Origin: JAGWBD01 sp965220615
GTDB lineage: Bacteria > Chloroflexota > Anaerolineae > Aggregatilineales > Phototrophicaceae
Length of the DNA stretch: 64,000 nucleotides
Direction: 5' to 3'
Assembly: GCA_965220615.1 (NCBI GenBank)
Contig: CBDCQL010000002.1
Location: 1,488,001-1,552,000, forward strand
Part shown: in pieces, positions 35,955 through 44,079 of the stretch
Layout: each line of letters starts with the position of its first letter
Numbering within the stretch: position 1 is the first letter of the stretch
Made by a program: the position numbers and the translations under genes
Notes under the pieces: generated by a model
Told to the model about the DNA's origin: nothing
What the model saw: only the letters and a program-made list of their open reading frames with translations
Database searches by the model: none

Positions 35955-37220
35955 TCACTCCGACCATTCCAGTTCATAGTCGCCGATGTAGACGGTGTCA
36001 CCCGCTTGCACGCCCGCGCTCTCCAGACCGCCGCTGATGCCCAGAGTCTCCAGAATGTGCTGAAAGCGCAGCACGGCTTCGTCGTGGTCCCAGTAGGTCA
36101 TCGCTGCCGCCCGTTCGATGCGCGCGCCGCTGACCACAAAACTGCCGTCCACGCTGCGGCGAATCGTGAAGCCGGGATCGAAATCGGGCAATTCCTGCTT
36201 GAGCGCGCCGACTTCGACGGCTTCCGGAGGCGTCTCCGGCAGCGTGGCATGGATCTGCAGCAGGCGTGAGACAAAGGCTTGCAGTTGCATGCGCGTCAGC
36301 GCCGAGATGGCCATCGCCTCCACGCCCTCATCCCTCAGCCTGGCGTCGAGGGAAGGCCAGCGTTCCGCCACCTCCGGCAGGTCCAGCTTGTTGAAGACCA
36401 CGATTTGCGGCTTTTCCGCCAGCCCTTCGTCGAATAGCGCCAGTTCGACGTTGATCTGGTTGTAGTCCGCCAACGGGTCGGGACTGGCGCCATCCAGCAG
36501 GTGCACGAGCATTCGCGTGCGTTGCACGTGACGCAGGAAGGCATGCCCCAGCCCCACGCCCTGGTGCGCGCCTTCGATCAGACCGGGTATGTCGGCGAGG
36601 ACGATCTCCACGTCATCGCGGCGCAGAACGCCCAGGTTGGGTTCGAGGGTCGTAAAGGGATAGTTGGCAATTCGAGGGCGCGCCTTGCTGAGCACTGACA
36701 GCAGGGTTGACTTGCCCGCGTTAGGCACGCCCACCAGGCCCACGTCGGCGATCAGACGCAGTTCAAGCAGCAACTGGCGTTCCCGGCCTGGTTCGCCCTT
36801 TTCGGCAATGCGCGGCGCCTGGCGCGAAGAGGAGCGAAATCTTGTGTTGCCCCGCCCGCCCCGTCCGCCGGTCGCCACTTCCAGGCGGTCGCCCGGCCGC
36901 AACAGGTCGCCTACGACGGCGCCGCTGTCGGCGTCACGTACGAGTGTGCCGGCCGGTACTTCCAGTTCCAGGGCTGCTGCGCTGGCGCCGGTCTGGTTGT
37001 TGGGGCCGCCGCGCCCGCCACCCGGCGCCTGAAAGCGTTGTCGATGCTGAAATCCCGACAGTGTGCTCACTTTGGGGTTGACGACCAGCACGACGTCGCC
37101 GCCGTGGCCGCCGTCGCCGCCGGCGGGCCCGCCGCGCGGCACGTACTTTTCGCGGCGGAAGTGAATGAGCCCGTCGCCGCCGTCGCCGCTGCGCACCAGA
37201 ATCCTGGCTTCGTCAATCAT
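35955..37220 (-). CDS. obgE: GTPase ObgE/CgtA
   Basis: Ribosome-associated GTPase of 421 aa. The Gly-rich Obg fold occupies residues 1-155 (GGPAGGDGGHGGD), G1 is GVPNAGKST at 164-172, followed by DIPGLIEGA and NKLDLPE. A C-terminal OCT domain lies at about 345-421, found in Gram-positive and related phyla but not in E. coli Obg. It is followed by nadD (25-nt gap) and preceded by clpX on the same strand with a 33-nt gap. Confidence 0.96.
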   Translation of the reverse strand: MIDEARILVRSGDGGDGLIHFRREKYVPRGGPAGGDGGHGGDVVLVVNPKVSTLSGFQHRQRFQAPGGGRGGPNNQTGASAAALELEVPAGTLVRDADSGAVVGDLLRPGDRLEVATGGRGGRGNTRFRSSSRQAPRIAEKGEPGRERQLLLELRLIADVGLVGVPNAGKSTLLSVLSKARPRIANYPFTTLEPNLGVLRRDDVEIVLADIPGLIEGAHQGVGLGHAFLRHVQRTRMLVHLLDGASPDPLADYNQINVELALFDEGLAEKPQIVVFNKLDLPEVAERWPSLDARLRDEGVEAMAISALTRMQLQAFVSRLLQIHATLPETPPEAVEVGALKQELPDFDPGFTIRRSVDGSFVVSGARIERAAAMTYWDHDEAVLRFQHILETLGISGGLESAGVQAGDTVYIGDYELEWSE

Positions 37221-37253
37221 AGTGTACGGGCCCTGTTACAAGGGCAGCCTGCT

Positions 37254-38561
37254 TCAGGCAGCGGTATTCAGACGTCCGTCCGGCAACCACTCCAGGGCGA
37301 CGCCATCGTCGCCGTACAGAGACGGGCGACCCTCACCACGGACCGCCCCGTCGGTCAGCACGACCCGCCGAATGGCTTCGTTGCCGGGTATCTCGTACAT
37401 GACGTCCAGCAGCGACCGCTCGATGATGGCGCGCAGCCCACGCGCGCCCGTGCCCTGGGCCATCGCCATGGACGCCGCAGCCTTCAGAGCGGCCTCCTCG
37501 AATTCCAGTTCAACGCCGTCCAGTTCCAGCAAGTGACGGTACTGACGGGTCAACGCGTTCCTGGGTTCCACCAGAATGCGGACCAGCGCCTCCTCATCCA
37601 GCGGCTCCACGTCGACGATTACCGGCAAACGACCGGCAAACTCCGGGATCATGCCGTAGGCCACCAGGTCTTCAGGGCTGAGCTGACGCAGCAGCGAGGC
37701 CTCGTCCGAAGCCGTCGGTCTCCCGTTCGCCTCACCGGCACCGACGGCGAAACCCACCCGTCCGCGCCTGCCCAGGCGGGTCGCCACGACGTCCGCCAGA
37801 CCGGAAAACAGTCCGGCGCAAATGAACAGGATATTGCCTGTATCGAGTTGGATGAATTCCTGGTGCGGGTGCTTGCGGCCACCCTGGGGCGGCACGCTGG
37901 CCGTGGTGCCCTCGATGATTTTCAGCAGCGCCTGCTGCACGCCTTCACCGGATACGTCGCGCGTGATGGAGGGATTGTCGCCGGACTTGCGCGCGACCTT
38001 GTCGATTTCGTCCACGTAGATGATGCCGCGTTCGGCATGCGAGATGTTGCCTTCGGCCGCCTGGATCAAACGCAGCAGAATGTTCTCGACGTCCTCCCCG
38101 ACGTAGCCGGCCTCGGTCAGGGCCGTCGCATCGACGATGCAAAAGGGCACGTCCAGCATACGCGCCAGGGTTCGCGCCAGCAGGGTCTTGCCGCTGCCCG
38201 TGGGGCCGACCATGAGAATGTTGCTCTTTTCCAGCTCCACGCCCTCCGGAGCGGATTCCGCCTGGATGCGCTTGTAGTGGTTGTAGACGGCCACGCTCAG
38301 CACGCGTTTGGCGTGACTTTGGCCCACCACGTATTCATCCAGTTGCGCCATGATTTCCCTGGGCGGGCGCAATGGCGTGGACAGGACTTCTTCCGGCTCA
38401 GCGGCAGCGTCGCTGTTGTCCTCGTCCAGCATGTGGCGACAAAGTTCCACACAATGGTTGCAGATGCATACGCCCTGCGGGCCGGTGATCAGGCGCCGAA
38501 CGTCGGCGCTGCCTCGCTGACAAAAGGAGCAGCGCTGCGGCTGCTGCCCGTCCTCGCTCAC
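37254..38561 (-). CDS. clpX: ATP-dependent Clp protease ATPase subunit ClpX
   Basis: AAA+ unfoldase that feeds substrates to ClpP. The zinc-binding domain has Cys11/Cys14/Cys34/Cys37. Walker A is GPTGSGKT near 117, pore loop GYVG, Walker B YVDEIDKVA, and RKH-loop PQGGRKHPHQ and sensor-2 GARGLRAIIE are all present. Length is 435 aa. The ATG at 38561 overlaps the clpP stop (ATGA). The order tig-clpP-clpX is conserved widely. Confidence 0.97.
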   Translation of the reverse strand: MSEDGQQPQRCSFCQRGSADVRRLITGPQGVCICNHCVELCRHMLDEDNSDAAAEPEEVLSTPLRPPREIMAQLDEYVVGQSHAKRVLSVAVYNHYKRIQAESAPEGVELEKSNILMVGPTGSGKTLLARTLARMLDVPFCIVDATALTEAGYVGEDVENILLRLIQAAEGNISHAERGIIYVDEIDKVARKSGDNPSITRDVSGEGVQQALLKIIEGTTASVPPQGGRKHPHQEFIQLDTGNILFICAGLFSGLADVVATRLGRRGRVGFAVGAGEANGRPTASDEASLLRQLSPEDLVAYGMIPEFAGRLPVIVDVEPLDEEALVRILVEPRNALTRQYRHLLELDGVELEFEEAALKAAASMAMAQGTGARGLRAIIERSLLDVMYEIPGNEAIRRVVLTDGAVRGEGRPSLYGDDGVALEWLPDGRLNTAA

Positions 38562-39169
38562 TTCCCCTGCTCCTGCGCTCCGTTGGCCGTCAGCACCTTG
38601 TCGATGATGCCGTATTCGGCCGCCTGCGACGCGCTCAGGAACAGGTCCCGGTCCTGGTCGCGTTCGATCACGTCGCGGTCCTGGCCGGTATGGTGCACGA
38701 AGATTTCGATCAGCCGCTCCTTCAGCCGCATGATCTCGTTGGCCTGAATGACGATGTCGGAAGCCTGACCCTGGGAGCCGCCCAGCGGCTGGTGCATGTG
38801 AATGGTGGCATTCGGCAGGGCGTAGCGCTGCCCCTTCGCGCCGGCCGTCAACAGCACGGTGCCGAAACTGGCCGTCAGTCCCAGCGCCACCGTGCTGACC
38901 GGCGCGCTAACCTGTTGCATGGCGTCGTAAATGGCCATGCCGGCGTAAACGATCCCGCCTGGGGAATTGATGTACATGTTGATCTGGCGCTCCGGGTCCT
39001 GCCCGTTGAGATAGAGCAACTGCGCCACGATCAGGTTGGCGATCTGGTCGTTGACCGGCGTGCCCATCAGCACAATCCGTTCCTTGAGCAGCAGGGAGTA
39101 AATGTCGTAGGCGCGCTCGCCCCGACTGCCCTGCTCCACCACCATCGGGATTACGTTGGATACGTCCAT
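38558..39169 (-). CDS. clpP: ATP-dependent Clp protease proteolytic subunit
   Basis: Serine protease barrel partner of ClpX, 203 aa. The Ser101-His126-Asp171 triad is intact, but the strand around the nucleophile reads GLTASFGTVLLTAG where most ClpPs have G-x-AASMGA. The Ser is kept, while the neighbouring Met is Phe. The propeptide looks short. The ATG lies 1 nt after the tig stop. Confidence 0.95.
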   Translation of the reverse strand: MDVSNVIPMVVEQGSRGERAYDIYSLLLKERIVLMGTPVNDQIANLIVAQLLYLNGQDPERQINMYINSPGGIVYAGMAIYDAMQQVSAPVSTVALGLTASFGTVLLTAGAKGQRYALPNATIHMHQPLGGSQGQASDIVIQANEIMRLKERLIEIFVHHTGQDRDVIERDQDRDLFLSASQAAEYGIIDKVLTANGAQEQGK

Positions 39170-39170
39170 G

Positions 39171-40595
39171 TCAGGATGCTTCTCCTTCAGCGTCCGCTTC
39201 CGGTAAGTCCTCGTCCGCCAGTTCGCCGCGGGCGATGCTGGCTATGCGCTCCATGACAGCGCGAGTCTGCAACTCGTTGCGCAGGTTTTGTCGCATGCCC
39301 TCGTTGTCATACATGCTGCGAAAGGCTTCGGCCTGGTCGCCGAAACGGGCGATACTGCGGCCGATCTCCTCTTCCAGCATGTCTTCGCTGATTTCGATGT
39401 CCTCTGCGTACAGCAACTCGGCCATGGCCAGTGAGTGTCGTATCAAGGCCTCGGCATTGTCGCGCGACTGTTCCTTCAGCTCCTCGCGCGTGTTGCCGGA
39501 CATGCGAATGTAATCGTCAAGGGTCAGGCCGCGCTGGCGCATGTCATGGTCCATTCGCAGCAGCAAATGCTCCATCTGGTCCTGTACCAGCGCTTCCGGC
39601 CAGGAAAAGGTCGCCCCTTCCATAATGGTCTCCAGCACTTCCTGCGCATATTCCGAAATTGCCCGTTCCTCTGCCTCGGAGTTCAGCCGCTCGCGGGTCT
39701 GGACCCGCAGGGTCAGCAGACTCGTCGTCTCAGCGTCCCCCTCTCCACCCCCGTCGGCAGCGCTGACGCGGGCGGCGAAATCGTCGTTCAGTTCGGGAAG
39801 CGTCACGAGTTCAATCTTGCGCACGACGACGCTGAAGGCCACCCTCTTGCCGGAGAGTGTGCCGTGCCGTTCTTCATCCTCCGGATACTGCAATTCAAAA
39901 TCGCGCTGTTCTTCCACGGCCGCGCCCTGCAGGGCCTCCGTGAATCCGGGCGCCGGCTCGCGTTCCGGCGTCAGGGAAAGGACCAGCTGTTGCTCGTCCA
40001 TGAATTGCCGACCGGCGGCTGCCTCCCCTTCGCCCTCGCCATCATCCTCATCCGCTTCTTCGGCCCCGTCCTCATCGTCCAGCACAGTGGCCGTGACGGT
40101 GGCGTGTACGCGGTTGCCCGCAGCGACCGGCCGCGGGCTGTCCTCGACCAGCGCCTCACGTTCCTGCAAGGCGAGCAGCGCATCGTCCACGTCGCTGTCA
40201 CTGACCTGCGGCGGCTCGAACTCCCTGCGGATGGAGCGATAGTCGCCCAGGTCCGTCACCGGTTGCAGGGGCAAGGTGTAACGAAAGGTCGGGTCCGGTT
40301 CCTGCTCAAAGTTCTCCAGTGTGCCGGGCCCGTAGGGCTCAAGGCCGGACTCGCCCAGTGCGTCCGGATAGAGCGCCATGCCCAGGTCTTCCACCGCCGT
40401 TTCCAGGATCGCCGCCTCGCCCACGTGGCTGGCGAGCACGCGGTAAGGCGCCCTGCCCTTGCGAAAGCCCGGAATGCGGACCTGACCTGCGATTTTCCTT
40501 GCGGCGCTCTTGCGCGCCTCGTCCAGGCGGCCGGATTCAACCACCACCGTCAGACGGGCCATACGATTCTCAAGCTGTTCGGTCTGTACGTTCAC
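39171..40595 (-). CDS. tig: Trigger factor
   Basis: Ribosome-bound chaperone and peptidyl-prolyl isomerase of 474 aa. The ribosome-docking signature GFRKGRAP is at about residues 43-50. The central PPIase domain carries a long acidic insertion (residues about 175-195, Asp/Glu-rich) that is not usual. The C-terminal helical domain is present (about 300-460). It starts at a GTG with AGGA upstream. It is the first gene of tig-clpP-clpX. Confidence 0.94.
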   Translation of the reverse strand: MNVQTEQLENRMARLTVVVESGRLDEARKSAARKIAGQVRIPGFRKGRAPYRVLASHVGEAAILETAVEDLGMALYPDALGESGLEPYGPGTLENFEQEPDPTFRYTLPLQPVTDLGDYRSIRREFEPPQVSDSDVDDALLALQEREALVEDSPRPVAAGNRVHATVTATVLDDEDGAEEADEDDGEGEGEAAAGRQFMDEQQLVLSLTPEREPAPGFTEALQGAAVEEQRDFELQYPEDEERHGTLSGKRVAFSVVVRKIELVTLPELNDDFAARVSAADGGGEGDAETTSLLTLRVQTRERLNSEAEERAISEYAQEVLETIMEGATFSWPEALVQDQMEHLLLRMDHDMRQRGLTLDDYIRMSGNTREELKEQSRDNAEALIRHSLAMAELLYAEDIEISEDMLEEEIGRSIARFGDQAEAFRSMYDNEGMRQNLRNELQTRAVMERIASIARGELADEDLPEADAEGEAS

Positions 40596-40741
40596 GTCCT
40601 GTTCCCGCCTCCCCTGGGCGTCACGAGGTCAGTATAGCAGCAGCCTGTCCCGGCTGACTATGGCCGATTGCCGCCAGGCCATTCACTGCCGGTCTTGACC
40701 GTGTTGGCGCGGCCTTTTGTCAGATCGTGTCAGTCGGAGGT

Positions 40742-40770
40742 TTGACCGACCACTCAAATCGCGTTACAAA
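40742..40770 (+). promoter_or_regulatory. Sigma70-type promoter of the ABC importer operon
   Basis: TTGACC (40742-40747), a 17-nt spacer and TACAAA (40765-40770), about 66 nt upstream of the binding-protein ATG. Confidence 0.6.
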
Positions 40771-40782
40771 TAATGGTCGGCA

Positions 40783-40798
40783 CGGACCGCGTGGTCCG
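40783..40798 (+). promoter_or_regulatory. Palindrome downstream of the importer promoter
   Basis: CGGACC-GCGT-GGTCCG is a perfect 6-bp inverted repeat with a 4-nt centre, located between the promoter and the binding-protein gene. It could be an operator for a sugar repressor or a leader hairpin. The rest of the 240-nt tig/importer gap shows nothing else. Confidence 0.35.
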
Positions 40799-40835
40799 AG
40801 CCAAATCGTCAGTTTCCCTCAGGGAGGTAGTGATT

Positions 40836-42077
40836 ATGAAACGTATGTCTCTTTTGCTTGTCCTGCTGCTGCTGATCGGCGCTTTCAGCGCCTCGGCACA
40901 GGAAGAAGTCACCCTGCGCCTGTCCTCATGGCAATGGGAAGACCCAAGTTACGCGCCATTCTGGGAGGGCACGACTGCGGCATTCATGGAGGCCAACCCT
41001 GGCGTAACCATAGAGCCCTTCTCCTTCCCTCTGGACCAGTTGTTTGACCGCGTCGATCTCGAAGTCGCTGCCGGCACGCCGCCAGACATCATCGAGGTGA
41101 CCGGCTTCAACGTCTTTGAATACATCGACAAGGGCGTTCTGGAACCGCTGAATGCCTGCTTCGAAGGCACCGACATCGTGGAGAAGGTTGCCGGCCAGGA
41201 TTCCTATGCGGTCGATGACATGGGCAACATTTATGCGCTGAACCTCTCCGCCCGTACACTCGCGCTTTGGGTGCACCAGCCCATGTTTGATGAAGCCGGC
41301 ATCGACGTGCCGACTGATTTTGAAAGCTTCATGGCGGCAGCCCAGGCGCTGACCAACCCGGACGAGGAAGAGTTCGGTCTCGTGTTGACCAACACGGCAC
41401 ATTCCCGCCTTCACGAGGGTGTGCTGATCATGGTCGTCGGTCATGGCGCCCACTGGACCCTGGATGGCGAGCCGGCCTTCACCCAGCCGGAAGTCATCGC
41501 CGGTGTGCAGTTCTTCAAGGACCTTTTCGACGCGGGCGTGATGCCTCGCGGCGTTGATGGCGCCGGAGCCCAGTGGCCCTATTTCAACAGTGGCAAGGTC
41601 GGCATGACCATCGACGGCCCCTGGTACTGGGTCAATCTGGGCAATGCCTCGCCGGAAGTCCAGTCCACAGTGACCATCCACCCGCTCCCCACGGACTCGG
41701 CGCGCCCGACCGGCGGACCGAACAACCTGGTGGGAATCGCGGCGGGTGGTCCCAACCAGGAGCTCGCCTGCGAATTCATCAAGTCAATCGCCACCACCGA
41801 GTGGGGCCAGGTGTGGACCAACAGCAGCGGCACCATCAACCCGATCGAGGGTGCGGTGACCGAAAGTTTCCTGATGGACAATCCCTGGTTCCAGACCTTC
41901 GCGGACGATGGACCGAAATTCGTGCCGGTCGCGGCTCCTGGGCTTGAGGTGTATCACAGCGATATCGTGCGCATCATCAACAATCGCCTGGTCGAGGTGC
42001 TCTATGATGACCGGCCTGTTGAGGAAGCCATGGCCGACCTGCAGACGGACGTTGAAGAATTCCTCGAAGACCAGTAA
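40836..42077 (+). CDS. ABC sugar transporter substrate-binding protein
   Basis: Extracellular solute-binding protein family 1 of 413 aa that delivers a carbohydrate-type ligand to the two downstream permeases. Signal peptide MKRMSLLLVLLLLIGAFSASA; mature SBP_bac_1 fold with VTLRLSSWQWEDP, AGTPPDIIEV and NSGKVGMTIDGPW. The ATG at 40836 follows AGGGAGG. There is no lipobox Cys at the cleavage site. Ligand unknown. Confidence 0.9.
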   Translation: MKRMSLLLVLLLLIGAFSASAQEEVTLRLSSWQWEDPSYAPFWEGTTAAFMEANPGVTIEPFSFPLDQLFDRVDLEVAAGTPPDIIEVTGFNVFEYIDKGVLEPLNACFEGTDIVEKVAGQDSYAVDDMGNIYALNLSARTLALWVHQPMFDEAGIDVPTDFESFMAAAQALTNPDEEEFGLVLTNTAHSRLHEGVLIMVVGHGAHWTLDGEPAFTQPEVIAGVQFFKDLFDAGVMPRGVDGAGAQWPYFNSGKVGMTIDGPWYWVNLGNASPEVQSTVTIHPLPTDSARPTGGPNNLVGIAAGGPNQELACEFIKSIATTEWGQVWTNSSGTINPIEGAVTESFLMDNPWFQTFADDGPKFVPVAAPGLEVYHSDIVRIINNRLVEVLYDDRPVEEAMADLQTDVEEFLEDQ

Positions 42078-42102
42078 AGCAGGTTTTCTGCGGGTCCATG
42101 CA

Positions 42103-42132
42103 GCGGGACGGGCGCCCTGGCGTCCGTCCCGC
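42103..42132 (+). other. Stem-loop between binding protein and permease genes
   Basis: A 13-bp stem (42103-42115 with 42120-42132, one G-T pair) and a CCTG loop, without a T-tract. Such hairpins after binding-protein genes commonly stabilise upstream mRNA and lower downstream expression; that role is inferred here. Confidence 0.65.
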
Positions 42133-42164
42133 CCTGAACTGTCCATTCTTCAAGTGACACCGCC

Positions 42165-43052
42165 ATGACGACATCGCGAAGTTTCCTGCCCTGGATCCTG
42201 CTGGCGCCAGCGGGCCTGCTGATCATCGCCATCATCTACGTGCCGCTGTTCTACAGCACCCTGATCAGCCTGACGGACGCCCATTTGCTGCGCTTCAGCA
42301 GCGCCGAATTCATCGGCTTTGACAATTACGAGCGTTTGTTGTCCCGAAATCGTCTCGCCACCTCCCTCTGGCGCACATTCACATACAGCGCCGGCACTGT
42401 GGTCCTCAGTTTTCTGACCGGCCTCTTCGTCGCCCTGCTGCTGAACAGGACGACCAGGTTTAGAGGCCTGGCGCGCACCCTGTTGATTATCCCCTGGGCC
42501 ACGCCCTGGCTGGTCGTCACGTTGATCTGGTACGTCATGTTCAACCCGCAGGTCGGCCCCATCAATGAAGTCCTTAACCTGCTGGGCGTACTTGAGGAAG
42601 GCCACTCCTGGCTTTACAGCAGCGAGACCGCCATGCTTTCCATCGTCATCGCCACCAGCTGGCGCCTCTTCCCCGCGGTCACCCTGATTCTGCTGGCAGG
42701 GCTTCAGGGCATTCCGCCGGAACAGTACGAGGCGGCCGAAGTGGACGGCGCCAGCGCCTGGGCGCGTTTTCGCTACATCACCATGCCCGGCATCCGTGCC
42801 GTCAGCATCACCATGCTCACCCTTTTGACGATCTGGTCCTCCAAACTCTTCACCATGGCCTGGACCCTGACCCGGGGCGGACCGGGCGATGCCACGCGGG
42901 TCCTCTCCGTCTACACCTATCAGGAAGCCTTCGGCTCCAATCGCCTGGGACGCGGTTCGGCACTGGCCGTGATCTCGCTTCTTTTTAGCCTGCTGCTGGT
43001 TTTTGTCTACCTGATCGTGCTGCGCCGCGAGGAAGAAAGGACGCAGGGATGA
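42165..43052 (+). CDS. ABC sugar transporter permease, MalF/UgpA type
   Basis: A 295-aa inner-membrane permease with six predicted helices and the EAA loop (EQYEAAEVDGASAWARFRYITMPGIR). It pairs with the next gene, whose start overlaps its stop (ATGA). No ATPase is encoded here; such systems often share a MsiK/MalK-type ATPase. Confidence 0.92.
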   Translation: MTTSRSFLPWILLAPAGLLIIAIIYVPLFYSTLISLTDAHLLRFSSAEFIGFDNYERLLSRNRLATSLWRTFTYSAGTVVLSFLTGLFVALLLNRTTRFRGLARTLLIIPWATPWLVVTLIWYVMFNPQVGPINEVLNLLGVLEEGHSWLYSSETAMLSIVIATSWRLFPAVTLILLAGLQGIPPEQYEAAEVDGASAWARFRYITMPGIRAVSITMLTLLTIWSSKLFTMAWTLTRGGPGDATRVLSVYTYQEAFGSNRLGRGSALAVISLLFSLLLVFVYLIVLRREEERTQG

Positions 43053-43945
43053 GCGCAGCCCGCATGAGTGACCCTGCGGTCCGGACAGGCACCATGCTGC
43101 ACGATGCCGGCCGTCGTCGTCAGTTCATCGGCAGCATGGGCTTCGTCATTGTGCTGGTCACCACAACCATCGCCATCGTTTACCCTTTTTACTGGATGGT
43201 GATGGCCTCATTCACACCCCGGGGATACAGCATGGGATTTGAAACGCCGCTGATCCTTCCGCGCCAGTTCAGTATTGAGTCCTGGTTGACCATTTTCCAG
43301 GACAGACCCCTGCTGCTCTGGCTGGGCAACACGACGATCATTAACGTCACGGCCACCTTCGTCGTGATTCCGGTCTCCCTGCTCGCCTCCTACAGCCTGA
43401 ACCGCTACCGTTTCCGCGGAAGGATGCCCTTCATCGTCTTCGTGCTGCTCGGGCAACTGCTGCCCGCCTCGGCCCTGATCGTGCCGCTTTTCCTGATGTT
43501 CCGCGACGCCGGTCTGCTGAACACGACGGGCGGCGTGGTCATCGCCTACATCACCTTCATGCTGCCGACGGCAATATGGGTCCTTTGGGGCTACATGCAG
43601 GGCATCCCCCTCTACTTCGAGGAGGCGGCCCTCGTCGACGGCTGCGACCGTTTTCAGGCCTTTCGCCTGGTCACGCTGCCGCTGGCCATGCCCGGCCTGG
43701 CGGCGACGTCGCTGTTTATTTTTCTGGATGGCTGGAACCACTATCTGCTGGCCTTCGTGCTCGCCGGCAGCACGGACCAGTGGGTGATTTCGCTTGGTCT
43801 GTTTTCCTTCATCGGCGCCTATCACACCGAGATTGAGCAAATGATGGCGACCTCCGTGGTCGCTGCCGCGCCGGCGCTGGCCGTCTTCGCCCTGCTGCAG
43901 CGGCATTTGCGCGGCGGCCTGGCCCTGGGCGGGATGAAGGGCTGA
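43049..43945 (+). CDS. ABC sugar transporter permease, MalG/UgpE type
   Basis: A 298-aa permease with the EAA loop EEAALVDGCDRFQAFRLVTLPLAMPG and six helices. Its last 60 nt (residues 279-298) plus two preceding bases form the left copy of a 62-bp direct repeat; the other copy lies 3.7 kb downstream beyond the helicase gene. The intact copy belongs to this gene. Confidence 0.92.
   Translation: MSAARMSDPAVRTGTMLHDAGRRRQFIGSMGFVIVLVTTTIAIVYPFYWMVMASFTPRGYSMGFETPLILPRQFSIESWLTIFQDRPLLLWLGNTTIINVTATFVVIPVSLLASYSLNRYRFRGRMPFIVFVLLGQLLPASALIVPLFLMFRDAGLLNTTGGVVIAYITFMLPTAIWVLWGYMQGIPLYFEEAALVDGCDRFQAFRLVTLPLAMPGLAATSLFIFLDGWNHYLLAFVLAGSTDQWVISLGLFSFIGAYHTEIEQMMATSVVAAAPALAVFALLQRHLRGGLALGGMKG
43884..43945 (+). 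repeat. 62-bp direct repeat, left copy (permease 3' end)
   Basis: It runs from TCTTCGCCCT to the permease stop TGA. It matches 47588-47649 at 61 of 62 positions. The sole difference (C at 43918, G at 47622) is a synonymous Gly codon. Flanking sequence differs on both sides, so the repeat ends sharply at the stop codon. Confidence 0.95.
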
Positions 43946-44000
43946 TCCGGCCGTTCTCTGTGGCTGAAAATCGTTCTCACATTACACAAAATAATTGAAT

Positions 44001-44030
44001 TTGCTTCAGCCTTCACATCTTCTGTACACT
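44001..44030 (+). promoter_or_regulatory. Promoter of the helicase gene
   Basis: TTGCTT (44001-44006), 18-nt spacer, TACACT (44025-44030), within an AT-rich stretch just inside the insertion. It shows the gene arrived with its own promoter. Confidence 0.55.
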
Positions 44031-44079
44031 TTGGCCCAATTCCAGTTCAAGCGTTTATCGTACCATGACAGGGGCTAAC

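Noticed and set aside
37038..38747. Plus-strand open frame of 569 codons opposite obgE/clpX
   Set aside because: It spans two well-identified minus-strand genes and their gap; composition is that of a complement shadow.
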